From: Endothia cerciana
Lineage: Eukaryota > Ascomycota > Sordariomycetes > Diaporthales > Cryphonectriaceae
DNA length: 64,000 nt
Direction of reading: 5' to 3'
NCBI GenBank assembly: GCA_026119935.1
Contig: JALRMH010000030.1
Coordinates: forward strand, 1 to 64,000
Shown: positions 58,001-64,000 of the stretch, piece by piece
How positions within the stretch are numbered: the first letter of the stretch is position 1
How the letters are laid out: each line of letters begins with the position of its first letter
The notes under the pieces: model-generated
Seen by the model: the letters and a program-made list of their open reading frames with translations, nothing else
Told to the model about the DNA's origin: nothing
Database searches by the model: none
Program-made: the position numbers and the translations under genes

Positions 58001-59371
58001 GCCGTTTCGCCCCACCTCATCATGTTCTACCACATAATTTTGTACGGTACCAAGCCTTTGCAGTGCTCGACCGGAAAGCTACTAATGCACTAGAGGCCCG
58101 CCTATGACAAAGAGTCCCCGCAACGTGGGTCGATGCCATTGGGTCAATATGTCCCTCACGAACCTGGCTCTGTGTCGCCGCGGACACCGGCATACCTCGC
58201 CGCCTTGAAGAATTTGATGCCCGTGGGGGCTGTCCAAGGAGCTGTACCACAGGCCCTGGTTCTTGCATGCGCCTCATACGCATACCTAACCCACCCGTCG
58301 GTCGTCGCTAAAGCGCCGGCTCACCATATACCATAGTAGCATAGCATAGACGCAGCTCCGCCTGCATGGAGGCCCGTGTCGTCCCCGTCGCGGCAGCTCC
58401 GGAGGAGGGAGGGGCTCTCCGAGGGAACGCTCCCCGGACCATCCCCCCGACTGAGTCCTTAGGCCATCGCCCACGTAATACACCGCCCTTTTAGCCACGA
58501 CCTCAGGATTTGGCCGTCTACGATGGCTGATGCGCGCAATCATCTCCACGGTCACCGCTCGTCTACCCATCTGCATCTCGCTCCCCTTGTAGCCCCGGGA
58601 TCATGTGCCCCCGGTGCGTTGTAAGATATCCTCGTTCAGGAAGGCTGCAAGGGCGCAAGAGAGTGGTCGTCGGGGTCCGAGCAGCCACAGAGGACTTGCA
58701 TGGCCATGCCCTAAGAGCGGGAACAACCCAGAAGTCAGTTGTGTGCCCCGGAGGAGCAGCCAACCCACCACTCACCTCGGTCTCCATGTAGGGACGATCC
58801 GAGAGTCGTGCCAGCTCCCCCGCCGAAGTGATCATTTGCGCGCGGCCGCTCCTTTTTTTACTTTTTCGATGCACCTTCTCCGCTGTTAAGGTTCAGTCCG
58901 GCCTCCCGGGTAAGAGGTGACAGCGGGACGGCGCCGGATCGATCCGTCGCCCGGGCGAGAAGGCTCAGCCACCGGCGCCAGGCTACTTCGATCAGCTCAT
59001 TGTCCTCAAGTGAGACATCTTAGCCACGGCTTCCTCAGACGGTGTTAGCTGATCCCCATTGTCTCTGACACGCAAGGCCGAAAGGGTCTTGTGCATTATC
59101 TCATGGCACACACGCTGGCAAAGGTGGCCGTCACAACACATAGAATACTTGGGGACTGTCTAGCTCGATAGCATTGGCACTTCTGCACTAGGAGCTTTTG
59201 GATAATGCACCAGTTGTCACCTTTGTCGCCCTGTCTACTTGTTCAAGCCCAGGCCTACTGCCCGGGGTGACAATGACCATAGGCAAGCGCTACCATAAGA
59301 GGCTCATAAAATGCCCCGAGACGCAATACTGGGCTGATCTCGAAGCAATCTCGTCTAGGGACAATCACATC
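55083..59371. other. 4.3-kb divergent intergenic region
   Basis: This is the longest gene-free stretch outside the repeat island, lying upstream of the Asp f 4-like gene (minus) and a small plus-strand gene. A pyrimidine-rich leader on the minus strand (about 55300-55340) fits a strong fungal promoter. ORFs up to 163 codons (57393-57884) lack recognisable domains or splice support. It also holds homopolymer patches (T then G near 55967-55982) and a 10-bp tandem repeat. Confidence 0.5.
56493..56522. repeat. 10-bp tandem repeat, three copies
   Basis: CCCACATGCA, CCCACATGCA, CCCACATGCC in succession. Confidence 0.9.
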
Positions 59372-59602
59372 ATGGCCTCAGACTCATCGCCATCTTCCTC
59401 GTCGGACGTGTCTGTCAGTCCATGGAAGCCCAACAGGCCGGGACCCGGCTGGACCTGCTGCAAGTGCAGAGGCGTTACCTCGCTGCGCTGGTTAGACTGC
59501 GAGAATGGCAAATGCCGCCATCTCAGATGTCCCAATGGTTGTGTGATCAACAAACCACCTAACGCTATGAGGAGGCTGGCCTCGGCGCTATCTGCACCTT
59601 AA
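59372..59602 (+). CDS. Small cysteine-rich, probably zinc-binding protein
   Basis: A single exon of 76 residues from an ATG at 59372; the frame is also open upstream to 59198. A Ser-rich start is followed by GPGWTCCKCRGVTSLRWLD, then CENGKCRHLRCPNGCV. The CCxC...C...C..H..C...C pattern resembles short zinc-binding modules common in small filamentous-fungal proteins. There is no signal peptide. Function is unknown and the short length lowers confidence. Confidence 0.5.
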   Translation: MASDSSPSSSSDVSVSPWKPNRPGPGWTCCKCRGVTSLRWLDCENGKCRHLRCPNGCVINKPPNAMRRLASALSAP

Positions 59603-60618
59603 GCAGGGGCGGACCACAGGTCAACATATGTGAACTTCGCTCAAGCCCAGGTGGCTGAGCCTGAAATTTTAATTTCTACTTCCCATGATTGGGTTTATTA
59701 GTTCCTTGCGACGCCGTAGCGCTGTCTTCCCCGAAGTGAATTGCGTTCCACCATGTAGTCTTCGTTATTGAGACTCCGATATCTGGAGACGGGGTGGCAG
59801 TTTTCGCACCGCATCAGTCCAAGGCTCACGTATAATTAAATATATCTTGGTCTTGATCAGCAATAGCCATGGCCACGTAGGTCTGCCTCAATAAGACTTA
59901 CGCGTCTTTAGCTCGACATGTCATGCCCACGACTGTCGTTAGCTTTATCGAAGGGCACCGTTAGCTCACCGAGTCCAAGTACGACCCAGAAGGTGCTCTG
60001 GGTGGGTACGGCAGACTAGACTCGTCCAAGATCTTGACTAGAGTCGACGAATACGCAGAGGTAGACACCTAGGTACTAACCCTCCACGAAGCTTTCAGCA
60101 AAACTATATCCTGTTTAGGTGACGTGATTTGGACTGGTCCATATGTAGGTCTATTTGTGCCCGAGGCCTGAAGGGCTCGGCTGAGGGCAGCCGCAGTCTC
60201 GAGGTCCAAATGCTCTTACCCGCGGCGAGGACTATGAATACCGTGGCCAAGTCACGATGCATCAGCGCGGTGTCTGGTGGAAGGAAATTGCGAGCCGCAA
60301 ATACAAGCCGGTTTCTTTTGCAAAGGGAGAATCAGTTTCTACTGTAATCCTAATGCGCACATCAAGAAACGTCTGCTCAGCCGCATCATAGTCCTCGACG
60401 GTCGTTTAAGGACACGACTAACTCAGCAAGACCAGCAAGTACAGATAAAAAAAGAAGGCATCGGAATTTCTGCTCCCACATACAATATCAGAATTACTTT
60501 GCAACAGTCGTCTTCCGCAAAAAATACCCCACCGAAGCCAACAAACAGAGCTAAGATGAGGAAACAAACCACCCTCACTACTCGCTACTCGCCCGTGCCT
60601 GCTCGGCTCCAGCCGGCA
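59603..60618. other. 1-kb intergenic region
   Basis: No recognisable gene. It may hold an upstream exon or leader of the next gene, since its frame is open back to 60277. Confidence 0.5.
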
Positions 60619-61107
60619 ATGGCACGACCTGACATGTCTCCGCAGGGCGACAAGCCCTTGCAGGGCTACACTGCTCACGCTCACATGGGCCTCATCAAGC
60701 CCGGTTCCGGAATACGCGGTGGAGGCGAGGCTGGATGTAAGCACATAATCCACTTCACACCATGTTGAGCCCGTTCTCCTAACAGGTAGCCATCGACAAC
60801 AGGCAAGGACGCATGCCAGCCATTCGCAAGATGCTTCGGGGCCTCCGGGGAATGGTACTGTCCCCGACGAGTGGCGGCGCAGCACGAATCAGCCCAGGAG
60901 CAGCTCGCCGCCGAAGAAGAGCAGCGCAGAGGTCAGCGGCTAGGACAGATGTCCGCAGCACAGGGGTTGGACGCTGCCGGTCCCATGCCCTCAGTGGAGG
61001 TTTCCAATGCTGCGGGCCCTAGGCCGCCTTCTTACACCGAACAGGAAGACTATCCCACGCTTCCCAATTACAACCAGCCAGAGTTACCTAGTTTTCGCCG
61101 GCTTTAG
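60619..61107 (+). CDS. Small spliced protein with Cys cluster and PPSY-containing tail
   Basis: Exons are 60619-60736 and 60803-61107, with a 66-bp intron (GTAAGC...GACAACAG, branch CCTAACAG). The product is 140 residues from the ATG at 60619, or 135 from 60634. Splicing joins MGLIKPGSGIRGGGEAGC to KDACQPFARCFGASGEWYCP. A charged helix follows (AAQHESAQEQLAAEEEQRRG), then a Pro/Tyr-rich tail with RPPSYTEQEDYPTLPNYNQP. The four-cysteine cluster and the PPSY tail resemble small uncharacterised ascomycete proteins. PPxY-type motifs can recruit WW-domain ubiquitin ligases, which is only a possibility here. The upstream start is uncertain because the frame stays open to 60277. Confidence 0.5.
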
Positions 61108-61912
61108 GGCGACGGCGTCGGCGAGTAGGCCAGAACTCTTGACTGGGGTGTTAGTGTTCAAAGGGTATCACGTTCCGATGTTTTGGTTCAGGACGAGCTG
61201 TCATCTGTATTTGCAAGTCTGTCGAGGCAGCCCTTAATCTGTCAGCGACATTGGTTGTAGAGTAGACATGCAGCGGTATTGCAATGAATACCCTACACGC
61301 AGGTACATAGCGCAACAAGGCCAGAACAACGTCTTTCCCACTCGAAAGGGAAAGAAGATCAAGTAGATTCGGGAATTGGACAACTGACTGGTGACAAGAC
61401 GAGCTGAGGGGCGTGACCAGCAAGACCGCTGACGGCCACGTGCCACAAGAAACAGTTCCAAGCATTGTCAAGACCGCCGATGTCGCAAGAGAGGACATAC
61501 GACCTTGTTGGATGGCTTGCCAAAATCTTGTGCAGTATTACACAATATTGTGGCACGTTGTGATTTCAGGTCTTTCGGGCTGCCCAGTGCACCGAATCAA
61601 AATTAAGCAGGTTGCTTGCGAGCACATACCCCTTGGCCCCCCAAAACGCTTGTAGCCAAAGTTGTAGTTATTGGATCGAGTTCTGGATCTGGAAAGTACT
61701 ATTCAACCTCTACCATGTATATAAAATTCTAAATACGAAATGTAAGATATACAAAAAATCCTTGCTTGCCTCACCAATCTAAATATGTGACCCAGTATCC
61801 CATAAACATGATGAATCTCTTGTACGTTGGTGTCCAGTTGTGACTCCTTGGACGTTACAGCTCCCTCCGTTGTACCACTAATTCCTCCCCTTCGCTGTCG
61901 ACATACGAAAGA
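61108..61912. other. 800-bp intergenic region between convergent genes
   Basis: No gene is recognised. ACATACGACC at 61496-61505 resembles the start of a fungal 5S rRNA gene, but the rest does not match. Confidence 0.5.
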
Positions 61913-63851
61913 TCAGTGCGGCTGCTCGCAGCTGTATTCGACTGCGGGACTCTCCTTGCTTTCGTCCTGCGACTGTTGGCCAATGTTCACCCTGCGCCCC
62001 ATAACACGGTCCGCGGGCCATCCTTGCATCGTCCAGCCCTTCTCCACAACGTCACCGCCCATGACGAGTGTGTGCTCGAGCAGGACGCTGTCGTCCTTCA
62101 TCTGAGCACCCGACAGCAGCCTCGAGCCGCTCCGCATGACACACCGCTGGCCGATCGACAGGCGGTTGAGGTCAAATTTTCCCCTCGTATTGATGTGAGC
62201 CACCACACTGGCATCGTCGATAACTGTGCGGTTCCCAATGGTAATCAGGTCTGGCTCGGTGAACATCAGACTGGGTCTGCCGTTGGCAAAGAGCGCGCAG
62301 TTGTCGCCAACCTCGGCACCTAGGGCGCGGAAGTAGAGTACAAGCCAGTGGGTACCTGTCAGCATGCCCAGGATGCCATGACCGCGGAAGCAGTATCGAC
62401 GGAGCTTTTCAATGGTAAGGTAAAGCTGCCACTTTTGGCAGTACGGGCTTTTGTCCCAGTCGTAGTTCCCAGGCTGACGGCGGCCGAGTAAACACCACTT
62501 TGCGCCGATAGTCATAGCTGTGGCTAGGGTAGCCTGTACCGTGGTGAGAAGGCCGATTATTCCGAAGAATAGTGAGTAGAGCACTGGTACATCGTACCAG
62601 GTCCCATTACCGAGATAGTCGTGTTTGTTACGAAAGATGAAGGCGACGATCTGGATGGCGCTTATGGAAGGGACATTCCAATAGAATGAGGTGAAGACGG
62701 TGATGGCTGCCGAGTACATGATGATAGTTGGCAGGCCGTAGACTCTGAATGGTGCCCGCTTGAGGTAGAAAGCACGACCGAATGGGGAGGCGTCGCCCAA
62801 GTTTAGCTCGTCGTTGCAGGCGTCTTTACCCTGAACCCCAGTCACAGGGGCCTTAGCATTATTCTCCTCGTTTGCTACGAGACCTTTGATGACTGGGCAG
62901 TGAGAGGTCCGGTTTCCTAGGTCCTCATTCTCCTTCCGCACTGAGTCTGCACTTGGACCAGTACTCAGGCAGACAGCGTCACCATTCTTCGAGCCAACGT
63001 AGATACTGCCATCTGCGTACGACTTGTTCCGTCGCGTCAAAGCGCCGGAACCCATGGTTGTCTTCTCTCCAATGTCAACACCAGGCAGGAGAACAACCCT
63101 ATCAGCAATCATGGCGCGGTCTCGAACTTTGACAGTTTCAGAGCCGATACCATCAGAGGTGACCAGGTGAGCTCGGGACCCGAAGACAACATCGTTGCCA
63201 ATGTCCAGAAGGTGATAATCACCAATAGACGGGCCAGTGCCGGGCCAGTAGACGCGCTTGCCAATACGTCCGCCAAGGAGGCGAATTGCAATCGAGGTGC
63301 CTTCGTAGTGCTGACCCATTAGCTCGGTCATCTCGTGCAGTCTCTTGGCGGAGTACAACGTCTTGATGAACGACATCCTCCACTTCTCGACATGACTTCT
63401 CCCTTTGACAGACGTAGGCAGCTGGACGCCGAACAAGATATCGAGGATCAATTTCAGCACCAACGTAAATCCGAACAAGATGAATGGGCTGAGCGATGCT
63501 CGTAGCACCAAAGCCAGATAGTGGAAGCCTATACGACGTGAACCGGCGAACCATTGCACTGGAGTCGATGATTGGGGTGTTAGCCTCTGCTCAGTAGATA
63601 ACGAAGATGATTGCGAAGGCCCTTGTCTCGAAAACTTTCGATACCTTTGTCGTTGCGGGGTGGGGGAGAACGAGACAAGAAAAGAAGCTTCGCAGCTGGG
63701 AATGGGAATGCAGCCAATTAGGTTACGGCGACCGAAATGTGAGAATATGGCAGCCTCTACCAATGCAAGCTATGCCATAGAAGGCAATATTTGAACAGGT
63801 TCTCCTGAACTGAGTCTTTGTTGACTGTTTTGCTTGCTCTTGAGTCTCCAT
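61913..63851 (-). CDS. Membrane protein with two hexapeptide-repeat (left-handed beta-helix) domains, related to NRPS-like C-termini
   Basis: Proposed exons are complement 63761-63851 and 61913-63558, with a 202-bp intron (GTAGAG...GACTCCAG, branch GGCTAACA). The product is 578 residues. The open frame has no ATG before the first beta-helix region, so a 5' exon is needed. This join (METQEQAKQS... to VQWFAGSRR) keeps the frame. A helix (YLALVLRASLSPFILFGFTL) precedes a first hexapeptide-repeat block (about 165-260: RVYWPGTGPSIGDYHLLDIG, VVLLPGVDIGEKTTMGSGAL). Then come three hydrophobic segments and a second block (about 450-545: LITIGNRTVIDDASVVAHIN, VLLEHTLVMGGDVVEKGW). This layout is known from the C-terminal part of Pls/PosA-type NRPS-like proteins, which may be acyltransferases. 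Here it stands alone, without an adenylation or carrier domain. The substrate is unknown. Confidence 0.75.
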
Positions 63852-64000
63852 TCTTATAGTCGCAACCTGACAGCTAATAATCGCCCTAGGAAGCGCCGCC
63901 TGAATGTCCCCTCAAAGGAGAATGCAATACTGATGAATCTGTGATGGGGAAGAGTACTGCATCATCATAATACTTACAGATATCATACATTGGCGTCTTG

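Noticed and set aside
61496..61640. 5S rRNA gene or pseudogene
   Set aside because: Only the first ten bases (ACATACGACC) and a short TTAAGC-like part fit; stems and the promoter boxes do not.
1..64000. CRISPR array or bacterial-type operons
   Set aside because: The sequence is fungal with spliced genes; no regularly spaced direct repeats with unique spacers were seen.

Overview
The window looks like a piece of a nuclear chromosome from a filamentous ascomycete (Pezizomycotina, most likely Sordariomycetes). The evidence is short introns of about 55-135 bp with GT-AG ends and CTAAC or CTGAC branch sites, an oxidosqualene cyclase (ERG7) and ceramide glucosyltransferase of fungal type, an Asp f 4-like secreted protein, a fungal rhodopsin-like receptor domain, and an AT-rich transposon island that looks mutated by RIP. 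I cannot name the species. All exon coordinates were worked out by hand from reading frame, splice signals and family similarity.

Layout. Positions 1-5380 are a very AT-rich, stop-riddled repeat island. It holds a minus-strand Ty3/gypsy reverse transcriptase relic and two related LTR-like repeats. From about 5.6 to 9.75 kb lies a graveyard of broken genes: a short-chain dehydrogenase, a GH43 glycosidase and an M20 peptidase, all carrying stops and frameshifts. From 9.97 kb on, genes are mostly intact. They are a secreted S1/P1 nuclease, a four-helix membrane protein with a long disordered tail, a conserved protein of unknown function with a (PAQR)n tract, an ankyrin protein, an SRPBCC protein, SPO11, ERG7, SGT1, ceramide glucosyltransferase, SEN2 and a seven-helix rhodopsin-domain protein. 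A C2H2 regulator and an unrecognised gene follow. From 43.7 kb come an acid-sphingomyelinase-like enzyme, a dead rhamnogalacturonan acetylesterase (CE12), an S9 peptidase, a gamma-butyrobetaine dioxygenase and an Asp f 4-like protein. After a 4.3-kb gap come two small cysteine-containing proteins and a membrane protein with two hexapeptide-repeat (left-handed beta-helix) domains.

The genes do not form an obvious operon-like pathway or biosynthetic cluster. SPO11, ERG7, SGT1, GCS and SEN2 are a block of conserved housekeeping genes. Two themes stand out. Two plant-cell-wall carbohydrate enzymes (GH43 and CE12) are both pseudogenes, which hints at loss of plant-polymer degradation. Two membrane-lipid enzymes (ceramide glucosyltransferase and a sphingomyelinase-like phosphodiesterase) lie about 11 kb apart, although their closeness may be chance.

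I found no CRISPR, no convincing tRNA or rRNA gene, and no clear new multi-gene system. The best leads are the pseudogene graveyard beside the RIP island, the two LTR-like repeats that keep a hairpin at the same place with different sequences, the decayed CE12 esterase, the strong hairpin at 41.8 kb, the stand-alone beta-helix membrane protein, and the small spliced gene at 60.6 kb.
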